Position numbers and translations under genes: made by a program. A DNA stretch of 64,000 nucleotides. It comes from Athripsodes cinereus (taxonomy: Eukaryota > Arthropoda > Insecta > Trichoptera > Leptoceridae). Shown in pieces: positions 31,640-44,150 of the stretch (position 1 is the first letter of the stretch; every line of letters begins with the position of its first letter). Location of the stretch: the NCBI GenBank assembly GCA_947579605.1, contig OX388314.1, positions 8,742,001-8,806,000 of the forward strand, given 5' to 3'. The notes under the pieces were generated by a model that was not told where the DNA came from, made no database searches, and saw only the letters and a list, made by a program, of their open reading frames with translations.

Positions 31640-33235
31640 TTATATCTATCAAAGTTACGTATTTGACTTTTGAAACATTATCTTTCATACTTATTGTTAC
31701 GCAAAGACGTATAACGTTACCAATGAAGCCAACTTCCTCTATATTGTGGGAGAACATTATAAATAAAGTCAGGTGATCATTAATTCTGCAGTTAAGTTAA
31801 TGATAATGATTCCAGTATGAAATTGATATCAATTACAAATTCATAATGTTGTAAACATGGAGGCTGTGAGATAACTGGAGGGTTCACAGCAAAACATTTA
31901 CTCATTTCATTAGATAGGAGCGTTTTGTACGTGTATCATCCAACTCAACGTGACTGTTCTAGTTCTTTTTTTTATTCTTCTTGACTCATCTAGAATTTTG
32001 AGTAAATCAAGGATGGGAAAACGACTTAACTTTTGCCTAGTATTTATCTAGTGTCTTGATTCTTTCAAATCTCATGACAGTCTGCCAACAATTTAGTATT
32101 AATATGATAAATAGGTAATTATAAATATATAAAAATAAAAACACTAATATCTTATAATGTCAATTTTGTGAGTGGAACAAACATGTTTACACCCATATTT
32201 TTTAGCTAAGCTGAAAATTGTTTTATTGCAAAACAGTTATTATGGTAACTTTTGAAATATTGTGTGATTTATATTGTGGAACTCCATTTTAATTGTTAAA
32301 TATTTATAAATTATAAATGAAGCACTGTTACTCCCACTTCCATTTTAATTACTTTCACCTAACGTTAATTTCCGAAGATGAAACAGTATGATGGAAAAAG
32401 CAAGTTAAGAAAACGTTAATCTCATTAAAATGTGAAAAATACAGTGTTTTTTATTGTAAAATATAAATATTTGATAGTAATAATGATTTAATGTGTAAAG
32501 TTAATGTGTGACGTAAAAGTTTCCATAGTGATTATTCCAGTTATGTTAATAGTTCCGTGATTCTAAAAGTGACGTAAAGAAGATTTGTGTAGGTAGACAT
32601 TGAGTTTGTTCCACTTTTAGGTATAGATTGTGGCGTTATGTTTGAGGTAGAGCATAAGACTAAAAGAATAGAGAATATTCCATACAGAATTTAAAACATC
32701 CCAGGGTCTGGGTTGAAACTCCTTCAATTATAAAAAAATACAATTCATTATATGAGATTAAAAAAAAACTCTATATGGATCAAACTCTTAACTATCAATT
32801 TTTAAATATTTTCATATACATTTATTTGACTTAAATATGATCATAACAGGGCTTTATAACAATTATGAGCTATGCATAATAGCAATCAATTAAATAAATA
32901 AAATCTATTTCTACCAATGGAATGTCGCATACTAAAAAATATTACAATTAAATATTTAATACGACCTTGATCATATCCAGCAATGCTCTTCTGTGGGGAA
33001 CCTTCTCAAGGAATTTCTCCAAATTATTCTAATATTAAAAGGGTAGCAAATCCTCCTCATTCATCATCCAGTAGGTAACAATTTGGATGGTCAGTATTTG
33101 ATCAGGACCTCGGAATGACTCCCATTAATTCGATATCATTTTTTTGAAATTTGAACGTAGGTAGGTACCTACTTTATTTTATTTTTGTTGAAGTACATAA
33201 TACATACTTGAAATAATACTAGAACATCTTTTAAA
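31640..33235. other. No recognised gene
   Basis: 1.6 kb of AT-rich sequence. I find no coding region or element end that I can support. Confidence 0.45.
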
Positions 33236-33310
33236 GCTTGAATCAAAATTTGAAACAAAACTTGAATCAAAACTTGAACTAAAACTCGAATGATAACTTG
33301 AATTTGAACC
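33236..33310. repeat. 12-bp tandem repeat, about six units
   Basis: Irregular units of AAAACTTGAATC type run head to tail (TTGAATCAAAAT, TTGAAACAAAAC, TTGAATCAAAAC, TTGAACTAAAAC and two more degraded). Non-coding. Confidence 0.75.
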
Positions 33311-33714
33311 GCATCTTATATGCGGATACTAAATTGTTTATCTTATCAAGTTCAATATAAAAATTAGTGAACAAATCATTATTCATTATAAAAATTATTA
33401 ACACTTTTTCTTATTATACAAAAAAGAAACTATTTTAAAATTATATGTCTGTTGTCGCACCGTAAGAGAACGATGCGGTACGTGTCGGCCTTTTTATAAC
33501 GTCGCCTTGATTGAAATAGTTGCAAAAAAATGCATATCAGAGAAAGTGCGCGTGAATTATTTTTTATTATATTTCCGGCACATCAAATGTTGCAAACTTT
33601 AAAATTAATATTCCCAAAATATTTAGAATGTGATTTATTCTGTCACAAGATATCTTTCATGGCTTTTCTAAAAATAAAACCGCAATGAACATCAAACTTA
33701 CGCTGAGGCTTTCA

Positions 33715-33835
33715 ATTATGGCTAAAACATTTCATGTTTTGTTTCTTGGAGCACCCTGCAAAAAGTTGCACCCTGGAGTTGGTCCCCTACTCTTTTCACA
33801 CCGTAAGTTTTTGATAGTCCTATAAAAAGCTGGTG
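33715..33835 (-). repeat. R4 repeat fragment
   Basis: GGAGCACCCTGC, GGAGTTGGTCCCCTACTCTT and TTTTTGATAGTCCTATAAA correspond to the minus strand of the R4 end. It directly precedes the minisatellite. Confidence 0.45.
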
Positions 33836-33845
33836 TTAATAAATA

Positions 33846-34476
33846 GATAAGATAGGTAATATACATCATAAATTCAGTGATAAGATAGGTAATATACATC
33901 ATATACATCATAAATTCAGTGTTATAATATACATCATAAATTACATGATAATATACATCATAAATTCAGTGATAAGATAGGTAATATACATCATATACAT
34001 CATAAATTCAGTGTTATAATATACATCATAAATTACATGATAATATACATCATAAATTCAGTGATAAGATAGGTAATATACATCATATACATCATAAATT
34101 CAGTGTTATAATATACATCATAAATTACATGATAATATACATCATAAATTCAGTGATAAGATAGGTAATATACATCATATACATCATAAATTCAGTGTTA
34201 TAATATACATCATAAATTACATGATAATATACTTCATAAATTCAGTGATAAGATAGGTAATATACATCATATACATCATAAATTCAGTGTTATAATATAC
34301 ATCATAAATTACATGATAATATACATCATAAATTCAGTGATAAGATAGGTAATATACATCATATACATCATAAATTCAGTGTTATAATATACATCATAAA
34401 TTACATGATAATATACATCATAAATTCAGTGATAAGATAGGTAATATACATCATAAATTCAGCGATATGGTAGACC
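33846..34476. repeat. 92-bp higher-order minisatellite
   Basis: The start motif GATAAGATAGGTAATATA occurs at 33879, 33971, 34063, 34155, 34247, 34339 and 34431, exactly 92 bases apart each time; a shorter unit (33 bp) opens the array at 33846 and a partial one closes it. Each 92-mer is itself made of three related pieces of about 30 bp around ATACATCATAAATT. Units are nearly identical (one seen change, ACTTCATAAA near 34231), which implies recent unequal exchange or slippage. No spacers or leader, so this is not a CRISPR array. Confidence 0.95.
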
Positions 34477-34604
34477 TATCCTGAATGTCATTTGTTTTTT
34501 ATATGGGAAAGACAGCATACACGTTTATTACATTCAGTTGATCTGTTGGCTACCCACTTATAGGATATGTCTTGATGTTTTATAAAAAAATGTTTTACTT
34601 TACT

Positions 34605-34800
34605 ATTATACTATACCCTCACGACGTGTCCCAGGAGGGGTAGGCAGAGAGAATGGAATGCCATATTATAGATCTATCCTTATAAAATTCTGTCGCTTCC
34701 TCCTCAGTCATCCAGTTTCTCATACATGCATGCCGATTTCTCTTACTCAACACGCGGTCGTCCTTTAGAATTTGATCCACGTGATTAAGCCACGTGGTTC
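34605..34800 (-). mobile_element. LINE-A C-terminal remnant
   Basis: Minus-strand frames read ILKDDRVLSKRNRHACMRNW, then EEEATEFYKDR, then ILSAYPSWDT and a stop, followed by a GGTATAGTATAATAG tail. The block has the order expected for the end of the LINE-A ORF and its 3' tail, and is 5'-truncated near 34800. Confidence 0.72.
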
Positions 34801-34887
34801 TTGGATGGGAAATGTTTTACAAGTTTCATAAAAACAATATATGAAATGGTGCTTAATAATTTAGATCTAACGATATAACATAATACA

Positions 34888-35121
34888 TAGACAATTCGTA
34901 CAGATGGAGCTAGTCCCAAATTAAGATATGAATTTTGTATTATGGGTACTAACGTGATGATATACGTATAGGTATACAATGCACAAAATACATATTCACG
35001 CAACACCCAGTCCAATAATAATTTAAAAAAATTACATTATTAATTTTGCCCTGGCCGGCAATTGAACCTGAAACCTCGTGGCTTTAAGGCAAGAGCGCTG
35101 TCTCTGTGCCACACTAGCCGC
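34888..35121 (-). mobile_element. SINE1 copy
   Basis: Reverse complement shows GCGGCTAGTGTGGCACAG, a decayed B box (GGTTCAATTGCCGGCC), CTGGGTGTTGC, ACGTTAGTACCCATAATAC and TTTGGGACTAGCTC. More diverged than the 18676 copy. Confidence 0.7.
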
Positions 35122-35124
35122 ATA

Positions 35125-35705
35125 TTTTTATCATCGAATAATCTCACAAAGACTATTAACCTTATCAGCTATAAATATACTGAAGCTCTTAGCAACAACG
35201 CGTTATATAGATACATACATAATATATAAACTGTCGTCAGTGGTTACCTACGTAAATCACAACATAAATATTAGAGCGTGTTCGTAATTATGTACGTATG
35301 TTTATTCATAATTATGTCCTATAAGTATCCGAGCGGTCGTTGGATCCTTCAATATTAGTGTCTGAACCCCATGTTTCGGAGCAGCTGAAGTAAAGTTCAT
35401 CAATTCATTAGGGTGCCTTTATTAGACAAGGCAGGAAAATAATACGCGTTATACAAAATCTCATCCTTCAGGCACGTTTAGAGCAATCAATAATATTCAT
35501 GCGTATTTTCTCGATAGACAAAGATTATTATTACTGGCGTTTGTATGAAAATGCATGAAATTTAAAATTCATGTAAAAATTGTGTTTTTTTAATTAAATA
35601 GTGGATTAAACTTGATCTTACATTGTTATCGGAAGCTTAGTTTACTTTTAAATCGACGAATTACAAGTTTTACATACATTTTTATAGTTAACTCAATATT
35701 GGTCA
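35125..35705. other. No recognised feature
   Basis: AT-rich; lies between two minus-strand SINE1 copies. Nothing supported. Confidence 0.45.
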
Positions 35706-35707
35706 TC

Positions 35708-35950
35708 ATGTAGCTAGTCCGCTTTTGTTTTGGATTCCTCAATTATGGGTACCAACGCGACGTATACAATGTTCTAAATACTGTTCAAAATGTAATGATA
35801 CATACATATACAATGTACTTAACAAGTTTAAATGTAAACCCCAGATCTAGAACAGTTTGAGAAACCACATTCTTCATTTTTCTTCGGCTCGGAATTGAAC
35901 CCGAGACCTCATGACTTAACACAAGAAGGTTATTTCTGCGCCACTCCAAT
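35708..35950 (-). mobile_element. SINE1 copy, diverged
   Basis: GTAGCTAGTCCGC, ATTATGGGTACCAACGCGAC, GTAAACCCCAGATCTAGAAC and GGAATTGAACCCGAGACCTC (B-box region on the minus strand: GGGTTCAATTCC). Retains all landmarks of SINE1 with many substitutions. Confidence 0.65.
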
Positions 35951-36159
35951 TAACAATTATAACTTTAATCAATTTGACGATTTTCCTCAAGCGAAATCAG
36001 GCGTAAAACTAGTTGCCAATAATAATAAAGTGAGTCAGTACCTATCGTAATTATTATTCCACAACCCTTGGGTAATGAGAGACTTATGTAGGCTAAATTT
36101 AGTCTTAGACAGAACTTTAGAATAAGTGAAGCCTGAGAGAGGAGAGGTGACTACAAGAA

Positions 36160-36395
36160 GATTATACTTACTTTACTTTTCGTTTGGCTCGGTGTTGATA
36201 AATCTTAACCCATGTGGGTTGCGTCATATCCTCTACAGTTTTGGCTCTAGTGCTTGGAGCCAGTTCACCACCTCCGCTCCTGTTTCATGGGTGTACTGCA
36301 GATCCCCGCTGATTTTTTTGAGATGGCAATCCTGTACTATGTGTCTCACCGTCTGCACATCTCTATTTTCACAAGCCATGTCACTTAGAGTATAA
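36160..36395 (-). mobile_element. LINE-E C-terminal remnant with C/H motif
   Basis: The minus strand is open for a stretch reading MACENRDVQTVRHIVQDCHL, KKISGDLQYTHETGAEV and NWLQALEPKL, then stop. This is the C-terminal zinc-knuckle-like region of a LINE ORF (C.C....QT..HI...C.L ... WL..L). The first Cys pair is partly lost. A 3' UTR of about 60 bp and an AAGTAAAGTAAG tail follow near 36165. Confidence 0.65.
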
Positions 36396-36399
36396 TAAT

Positions 36400-36890
36400 T
36401 GGTTAGAATTCTTCCTTAATTTTATTGAAAAAATGTATGGCGAAGAGTATTACTATCTTAGCGATACCGAGAACAACGCTAGGTGTAAATAATGTAATAG
36501 TAAAAAAAATCGTCTATAGGTAATAAAATCCATAACAGTAAGCACCCTCAGGAAAAGTACTAAAATTAAATTTACTTCTAAAATATTAGGGTAGTTTTAT
36601 TTAATTAAATGATCAATAAAATTTAAAAAATCATTTTTTTTGTGTAAACTATTTAAATTAGCTTATCGCTGTTATAAACAGCGGCGGCTCCTCAGTAGGA
36701 GCATACACCCTCAATATTGAAATTAATAATGTCCTCAGACCTCTTAGCCATGCGGGTGATTGGTAAGTCTCCTTCAATGAATCAATGGTATGAAGCAGGA
36801 TTAAGAAATCATAATTGTATTAGACTCAAATTATTTTGAAAAATATGCTCTTTTGGTGCCTTGATTATCAAAAATAATCTCAAAATTTTC
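36400..36890. other. No recognised gene
   Basis: AT-rich. CAGCGGCGGCTCC at 36680 resembles a hAT terminus, but no opposite end or target duplication was found. Confidence 0.4.
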
Positions 36891-36894
36891 AAAA

Positions 36895-37150
36895 GATCAT
36901 CAACATTGCTCTCAGCGCTTCTTTCGTTAGCACAGGGTAGAAATCAGCCGCCTCCATTCAAAGCGTCTCTGTGCCAATCGCGTCACCTCCTCCCACGACA
37001 TTCCCAGCGCTCTAATGTTGGTTGTTGTCGTAGGAACGGTGTATTGTGAAAGAAGGACGCTCGGGCTGTTCCTTGCGGACAGAAGAACAGTGCTCTTTAT
37101 GGCCAACTATTATTGGGAATTCTCAGAACATGATCCAGTCAGGACCATCC
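36895..37150 (-). mobile_element. LINE-B C-terminal remnant
   Basis: Reverse complement has the LINE-B order: GACTGGATCATGTTCTGAGA, AGTTGGCCATAAAGAGCAC, CGTCCTTCTTTCACAATAC, TGTCGTGGGAGGAGGTGACG and CGATTGGCACAGAGACGC, then CTGTGCTAACGAAAG and a GTTGATGA tail. Residue-level pieces FTIHRSYDN and a WRRL.S.LC-type end match the C-terminus of LINE ORFs (GHVLRM...RRGRP...DR..WR). The frame is interrupted. Confidence 0.7.
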
Positions 37151-37154
37151 AAAG

Positions 37155-38990
37155 ATATATAGGTATTATGTTTGCATAATTCTATTTTCAATTGTCTAGC
37201 TTTACTTCCAAATTTATTTTTTTGTAATTCTTCCATCACAATCCCACTAGTCTAATATTTCACCAGCCGCGTCTGGACCTGTAAGTTCAAGATTTGGCCG
37301 TCGTCGCTAGTAGAATACTAGTTCCCAACATCCGGAAGTTGTCTGAAACGTTAACGTAATTCCGATAATGTTTTCTCAAACCATAAATTTTCTTACACTC
37401 CTTCAATCCTCTAAAAATACAATTTCTTCTTATTGTTATAGAATCACTTTGCGTGTTTCTTAATCTGTGTGGGGATTTTTTTAGTTTGTACTTACTCGTT
37501 TTTTTGTTCTGTTTTTTTTTTTGTTTTATTCGTAACCGAATATAAAAATACTTATGTTCAGGCACATCGAACTCTAATGGAAATTAAATGTTATTTTTAT
37601 TTGATTGTTTCTATTATTCTACGCTCATTTAAATTTATCTCTAAATTCTAAATTCTTCTCAAATTTTTTAATGAGCATCGTTTATAAACATTATGTTTTG
37701 ATGAAAAAGAACATTTGCTTTATCCAAAAAGCGAAAAATCTGTTCTATAATGTAAGAGTGCATTAAATTATATCATATCAGTGCTATGATGAGCGAGATA
37801 GAAATATAACAGAAAAAAGTCCCGTTAGCAACAACAAATAAAAACAAGACAAAATGCTATAGCTTAATTCTTTCCTTGAGTTATCTTTAGTACAGTTGCA
37901 TGAAGACGCTATGCAATAATGTTAGGTACGGCATTTAACTAACTGCCTAGCCATTTAGTTAACTGCCTGCTTCAACTATTTGACGGTGACATGTACACTG
38001 TCTGTATTTTCATGAAAGTTTATGAATTATGTTGGCGCCGTTTGACACTCATTCGAACGTCTCAAGGGCGCTGCTCTCGAAAAGTATTATACTCAACAGC
38101 TTGCTTTACACGCTTCACAACGAAAAGAGTTGTATCACAGCCGTTGTCATGCTGAAATTCATATTTCATACTGTAGATTAGTTTTTCTTGTTTTTGCTAT
38201 ATTGATTGATTCATAATGTTCAATTCTGATTTGAAAGTAAACTATTTAATTTTATTTGTTGATAAAAAGTACAAAACAGACAATAACTATAAATAAAATT
38301 TACAAAAATAAAAATAAGTCGTTTAAAACTCAGCTGTCATCCACAAACATGTACCACAGTTAAGTCAATCATTTAAGTATCGAACATTCCTTTCATTCAT
38401 CTGTTTTCACTAATATATCGCACAAACTGTCATCGCTAACACACTAAAACATAGTTTGAAACATATTTTAAGTACAAATAAAAACTATTAATAAAAGATA
38501 GAAAAGAAGAGAAAACATACAAAACTAGTAACGTTTGAAAAACATAATTATTGAAAAGAAAAACTATTAATAAAAGATAGAAAAAAAATTAAACATACAA
38601 AATCCTGTAGGTAATGTTTGAAAAGATGGAATACATTATTATACCTAATTATATATTTATACTTACGAATTTTGTAAAATATATAGGTATGTATCCCACA
38701 ACTAGGATAACAGTAGACTTATAATATACTTAATTGTTTAAACTGTGCATATTAAAATAAATAATTTTTTGATTTGCGACACTTACCAAATCTTTATTGA
38801 AGCGCAAAAGACATCTTGAGAAACATCAACAGATTTCTGAGATCCCCAATGGTTTCCTGAATTACAAAAATTTGATGTTTTTTTCCTTTTTTACTTTTCC
38901 TTTCTTCTTTCTGTGCAGTAAATGGGTGAGACGAATATGAATTAATAACAGTTTGAAATTGAAATTTAACATGGACCTTTTTTATTTATT
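37155..38990. other. No recognised gene
   Basis: AT-rich. A 92-codon minus-strand opening at 37287-37565 is Lys/Arg/Asn-rich and matches no family I know. A patch near 38030-38090 (GGCGCCGTTTGACACTC, AAGGGCGCTGCTCTCG) is GC-richer but unassigned. Confidence 0.4.
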
Positions 38991-38992
38991 TA

Positions 38993-39307
38993 TTAACCCT
39001 ATTTCACTCAAATGATTAATGTAATTTTTATTGAATTAAAAATAAAATTTATTTATTCATACAATTATGCCTTATCCCATGGGTATTGTAGCAAATAGAC
39101 CAATTACAAATAATACAAATATAAATCGTCTTGTCCGTGTCAAAAAAAGTCAAAATCTTAGGATAAGTGGTATACCTTATCGCAGAATCAACGGAATCCA
39201 CATAGTTTTTCAACATAAATGTGGTTTAAGAAATATCGGTAAGTAAATATCGATAAAATAAAACAAATTAAACTGTGTTGGAACTAAATGTTTTATTTTG
39301 TACTTAA
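38993..39307. other. Two TTAACCC sites, possible piggyBac-type ends
   Basis: TTAACCCTATTTCACTCAAA at 38993 and TTAACCCTTCATTTCATGAT at 39304 share TTAACCCT..TTTCA. Both have the TTAA target plus CCC start expected of piggyBac termini, in the same orientation. The interval between them shows nothing else. Confidence 0.3.
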
Positions 39308-39775
39308 CCCTTCATTTCATGATTTTTTATTTGAGTCTTTAAAAAATACCTAATGAATGCTGTAACTGAGTAGAATCTGGGAAAAATAGTAAAAAAAAAT
39401 TTTTCGTTATTTACCATTTTTATTATAAAAAAAGGGTGTGTAGCAAATCTGCTACAATATGGACATGTAGTACTGAAGTAATTGAACCAATCTATTTAGT
39501 ATGAAATTTGGTGGAGCAATTTTTTGCTTTATTTAGACATAAATAAACTCCACACTTGGAACACTTTATGAAGCTAAATCCTTTGCATCCAGGCAACTTG
39601 CACCTTTGCCTTGGATTTACGTGACTTGGCCAATGTGATAATTCGTCGACTCTGATGTTCATTGGTGGTGTAGGTACTGGCTGCTGGTTCCTTATGTCGC
39701 TTTATTTCGATTAAATTTTCTATGTCATTGGGTCTCCCTCTTTTCCTGGACTGGAAAGATCCCATCAAACATATA
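39304..39775 (-). pseudogene. piggyBac transposase C-terminal remnant with cysteine-rich domain
   Basis: On the minus strand, FQSRKRGRPNDIENLIEIKR (about 39765-39706) is followed, after a one-base frameshift, by VPTPPMNIRVDELSHWP, then CKLPGCKGF, KCSKCGVYLC and NCSTKFHTK with a stop at about 39480. The last three pieces are the C-terminal cysteine-rich domain of piggyBac-type transposases (RC..C......KC..C...LC......C...FH), which binds element ends. All expected Cys/His positions seem present. The catalytic Asp region is absent. A TTAACCC site at 39304-39310 downstream may be the matching element end. No opposite end was found, so this is a 5'-deleted copy. Confidence 0.72.
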
Positions 39776-39779
39776 TATT

Positions 39780-40760
39780 TTGCTGTATATGTTTCTGGGT
39801 GCCTGTGCTTGTGTATGAACTATTGTTTATTAAAATGAAACAAATTTATAAATAAACGGAAGAATGCAAGGATCAAAAGGAAGAAAATGAATATAACGAT
39901 AGATATCTGTTTATCAATCAATTATCTATTCAAGAAATATAAAGTTAAATGAAATAGAAGCGAATGACGTCGATTTAATGAATATATCGATGTTGTGATA
40001 TAAAAATACATATATCTGCACAGTAACAAATATACTTGTAGTGTATAAATATAACTGCATACCTACTCAGTGTAAGTAAAACGATGCTATTTTAATCCTT
40101 TGAAAATTTAATTGTCTTTGCCTAAGGCTAAATGTACAAACATACATAAATATACTCTGAAGTGTCATAATGAATTTGTCTTTAATTAAATTTTCCTGTC
40201 ATAATTATTCCTTACTTCGGAACGAAGTTCTTAGTGAAGCTGTGAAAATTATTTTATTATTTTTTATAGCTTTAGTTATTAATTATGAAAGTTCCTTTTA
40301 TTTTACGCACGGTTTAATAAAAATTGTTGAGAAGTGTAAACTTTTTTCTAACGAAAGGCTTTACTTTGTTGTCAGAATTTTCATTACCTGCGGTTAAATG
40401 AAAGTCTTTTTAAAATTATCAATGCTAAAAATACGATTTATTTATAGAAATTTTAATGAAAAATTCAATAAGAACTATAAAAATAGCATTTATTTCAAAC
40501 AATTTTCTGATAAAGTAATGTAAAATATACTTTTGTTAAAATACTTGGGACCTGTTCATACGAACTACAATATTATCTGTAATTCCTTCGCGTTCAGAAA
40601 CATATTTTTTTTTGTAATTTGCGTAATATTTTTTTATTAGGTCTTACGCATTTCAATACGTAGGAAACTCCTATTTCGAAAAAGATCAAGATCTCCCGTT
40701 GCGTTGTGTAAACTTGGTTCTCCAATCTGTATGTTTTTAAATTATTTTGTTATAACTCAA
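39780..40760. other. No recognised gene
   Basis: AT-rich; the 75-codon opening 40170-40397 is Phe/Ile-rich with no motif. Confidence 0.45.
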
Positions 40761-40765
40761 TAACA

Positions 40766-40870
40766 ATTTATTTATTTATTCTTAACTACGTTGATTACGA
40801 GCAATTTTACACATACATACATTAAATATGCAGATGACGAGTTTATCGCAGATGCGTGATTTCTTCCAAA
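40766..40870 (-). repeat. R5 repeat (LINE 3' tail type)
   Basis: TTTATTTATTTATT, GTTGATTACGAGCAATTTTA, CACATACATACATTAAATA, GACGAGTTTATCGCAGATG. Same order as 14948-15068; tail lies on the minus strand. Confidence 0.6.
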
Positions 40871-40874
40871 TAAC

Positions 40875-42725
40875 AAATAATGTAATTTATCCAAGAAAAA
40901 ATCAGGCAGGTAGTAAAAGTAAAATTATGATCAAATATGTTAAATTGTCCGAAATTCCATATATAAATGTGTTCTATTTTAGGGTCAGAGTAATTTCCAT
41001 TTCCTTATTTGTTCCAGCCTCTTCAATAAAAACGTCTTGATCTAAATAATTTGTAGGGCGGAGTGGTGATAAAAAACAGGGACTCTATGAATAATTTACA
41101 TTAGAAACGGTTATTTTACTACACGATTCTGTAAATTATACATAGAAAAACTATTCCATGAACTTCCTTATTGACAAATAAGGATTCATTGGTTGTTAAT
41201 AGTTATTTTAAAGCCTATTATTGTCACCCGGTAGAATATCATAAATTATTACATTTGTTTGTAAAATTGGGTCGATTGTACTTATTTTCTTTAGATTATA
41301 ATAAAATGGTTGAATTGATTCAGCGGTTAAATGTAACACTCATTTGGAGAATCTTATTTCCTTTTTCAATGTACAGAGAGGAGAACATATATGTTTTCTA
41401 CATACAGTTGGTTCAAAAGCTACCTTAGATGTAAGAAATGCCACGACTTCTGCCCGAAAAGAGAGTTTTGTTTTGAACGTGTGGATAAATAGGAATTTGA
41501 GACTTCTGGGGTATGGTGAATTTCTCTTCAATAGATAAGACATGGTCTAAATAGATGACAATATAAGCTATCGTTGTGTGAAAATATGTATTATACGGGA
41601 TGTTCTTTGAATACTTGCTATTTATTTATACGGCACTGGTGAACTTACAAAAAGTGGTGGGGTACCTATTTTACTCTACGGGGAACAGAACATACTTTGA
41701 GAGGTATTATTATAAAACAGATTGATGAAAAAATTACCTGAATGTGAATTATTAACTGGTTGGTTGAATTGAAATAAGCGTTTGGTTCTTGTATAGATTA
41801 AATAAACGCGAGAAAGAAGTCTTTTGAATTCCTAGGTCACAATCAATTGATTGATAATGAACTTAGAATTCGAAATATAACATCTTGACTACATTTGATT
41901 AGAAAAATGATAAGTAAATAAATACAGACTCTTATTTACTGTAAAGTATAATCACAGATACAGTTTAACAGGTGATTGTTTGTTGAATAAAGAATATTTT
42001 CAGATAAAAATAATTTGAAATACATGGTAAAAAGAGGATGACTTGAATATTCATTACATGCAATTGATCAAGTGACTATGTTTCCTGTAGTGGATTATTT
42101 TATTTATTTATTAACTTTATTCTTCTTGCACATCATCATTTACATAATGAAATCATCAAATCAGTTGTCATAAGAAAAAATGTGATGATATACTGTGGCG
42201 AGATTATCATTGTATTTTCTTTGTGATTGATTATCATTGTGATTTCTTCCATCTAACCACGTGTTTCTTTTAGTGTTAAGTGTTAAATTACTTGTTTATT
42301 TTACAAAAAAACACATATTAATTAAACCAATAATGATGATTCTTCTCCTTTTTTGTTACTTCACATTCCTCTCGGGAGTATAGTAAAGTGATAATGAGCG
42401 AAATCGAGACTGAGATGGTCGTAAATAGTGATATATTTAATAGAACTGTATACATATCGAATATCGAATATATGTCGAAGTGTGACGTAAGAGATAACAA
42501 CATAAACTGTACAGATGATCGAAAATCATATAGCAACATTAAATTTATTATTTCCTTTGGGAAAAGCCTAAAGAGTTTGCGTCATTTCTCGCGAAATGTG
42601 TCGCGAGTTCGCGAATCGGTCATTGAATTCAAAACGAGTGATTATATATTATTATGTAAAACGAATGCTTTTGAATTTAAATAGTACTTTAATGAGGTCA
42701 GGAAACTGTTCAATCCATATTTTAT
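40875..42725. other. No recognised gene; small CpG hairpin
   Basis: AT-rich. CTCGCGA (42588-42594) and TCGCGAG (42601-42607) form a perfect hairpin followed by a second TTCGCGAA palindrome. The 98-codon opening 42388-42684 across it has no recognisable motif. Confidence 0.4.
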
Positions 42726-42727
42726 TA

Positions 42728-42729
<2 letters not shown>

Positions 42730-42783
<54 letters not shown>
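42730..42783. repeat. (AT)n microsatellite, about 54 bp
   Basis: Pure alternating AT of about 27 dinucleotides. It can extrude as a cruciform and its length is likely to vary. Confidence 0.95.
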
Positions 42784-42789
<6 letters not shown>

Positions 42790-44015
42790 AACGGTTCTAT
42801 TGAAAATGTCAAGCTATGATGAAAGTACTCGAGTAATAAAATCAATGGTGAAATGGACACGGTGTTTTGAGTTAATATCAAATATTATGTTAAAAATCTA
42901 TTTTCATAATGTACACTTACAAACCGTAGACCAAAAAATATACAAATACTCTCATTCTGTTGGATCTTGTAACTTATAGAATATCTCTCGTTGCTTACAA
43001 AATCACTATTTCTATGTGTACTCCTAGTACGGAGCTCATTAAGTAGCGTGCTATTAAAAAAAATCATGAAAAATAAACTGTACTGTATTGCTTATGTATA
43101 CATCATAGACTAGAAATATTTAAAAAAAAACTACATTGGATTGAAATGTATCGTCAACGTAAAAATTCAGGAATAAGTGACATTTAAACGAATTCAAATT
43201 ATTACTCGACATGAACATTTAATTTTCCCATTCATGATTACATTATTCATGGCTTATTTATTTCATCAATTATCCTCGTATAAAAAGAAAATATTAACTT
43301 TGGTATTCTTCTTAAAAATTTAAATCAGTGCAAAATTAAATTAAATCAATAGGAAAATGAAGGAAATAAATTTTCCAAAATAATTAGTTATCGAAAGGGC
43401 AGGTTATTTCAACGAAGCATTTATGTGAATAAACTTTCATAATAATTTTTCGACATATTCAAAAAGGTGAAAGTTCATATTGGACGAGAATAAGCGACAC
43501 AGTTGACAACTTTCATGACCTTTAAAATAATACAATGCTGAAACTTATTTCATTGTGGAATTCAATTAATTTTATTCAATAGAATACCACGAACAACTGA
43601 AGTGACAAAAAAGTGTTAAGTAATTATTTTTTAACTAGGTCTACACCTAATCTATTTCATAGAATACTAACTACTACATACAGATAAAAGCTTTAAAACT
43701 AAATGAAGCGTATTTCTCAAATAATTTTGATTATATTGGGAGTTAAAATCTTACATTTATAAGTATTTTTTGATACTATTTATTTATCAAATTAACGTAT
43801 TCTAAATTTCAATATGTTTTGTTTATGTTTCTGACATTCGAAACTTATTCATAAATAAAAAGGACATAATTATTATGGGGGCAAAAACTTGTTAATGATC
43901 ATCTAAGTGAAAGGAGTTTTCACCAATAATGTATCGGATGGTAATCGCGTGATTCTTCCTGAGTGATCACTCAAATTGAACTATCGTTGTTTATTTCTAA
44001 ATTCATCTTTTTATT
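42790..44015. other. No recognised feature
   Basis: AT-rich sequence. GAGTGATCACTC at 43963 shares the GTGATCACT core of R6 but no flanking similarity is clear. Confidence 0.45.
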
Positions 44016-44029
44016 TTATTTATTTGTTC

Positions 44030-44150
44030 GTTCATAACATCACGGCATTTCCCTCAAGTAGCTTGCAGATTAACTGCATATTAAAGTCTACAAGTTATTC
44101 TCTCCGTGCCAGTAAAATTTGAGACGTAGTGTTTTTCAAGTATCTACCTA
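44030..44150 (+). repeat. R4 repeat fragment
   Basis: CATCACGGCATTTCCC, AGTAGCTTGCAGATTAACTG, TTCTCTCCGTGCCAGTAAAA and TTTGAGACGTAG follow the order of the R4 unit at 61608-61700. Confidence 0.55.

Noticed and set aside
33846..34476. CRISPR-like array
   Set aside because: Units are head to tail without unique spacers and the organism is a eukaryote; it is a minisatellite.
36680..36695. CAGCGGCGGCTCC as a hAT terminus
   Set aside because: No inverted partner and no 8-bp duplication found nearby.
37287..37565. 92-codon Lys/Arg-rich minus-strand frame as LINE or nucleic-acid-binding gene
   Set aside because: I could not match it to any LINE C-terminus or other family, and basic residues follow from A-rich DNA.
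42388..42784. Two overlapping open frames of 98 and 62 codons
   Set aside because: No motif; the second runs through the (AT)n tract giving only alternating Ile and Tyr.
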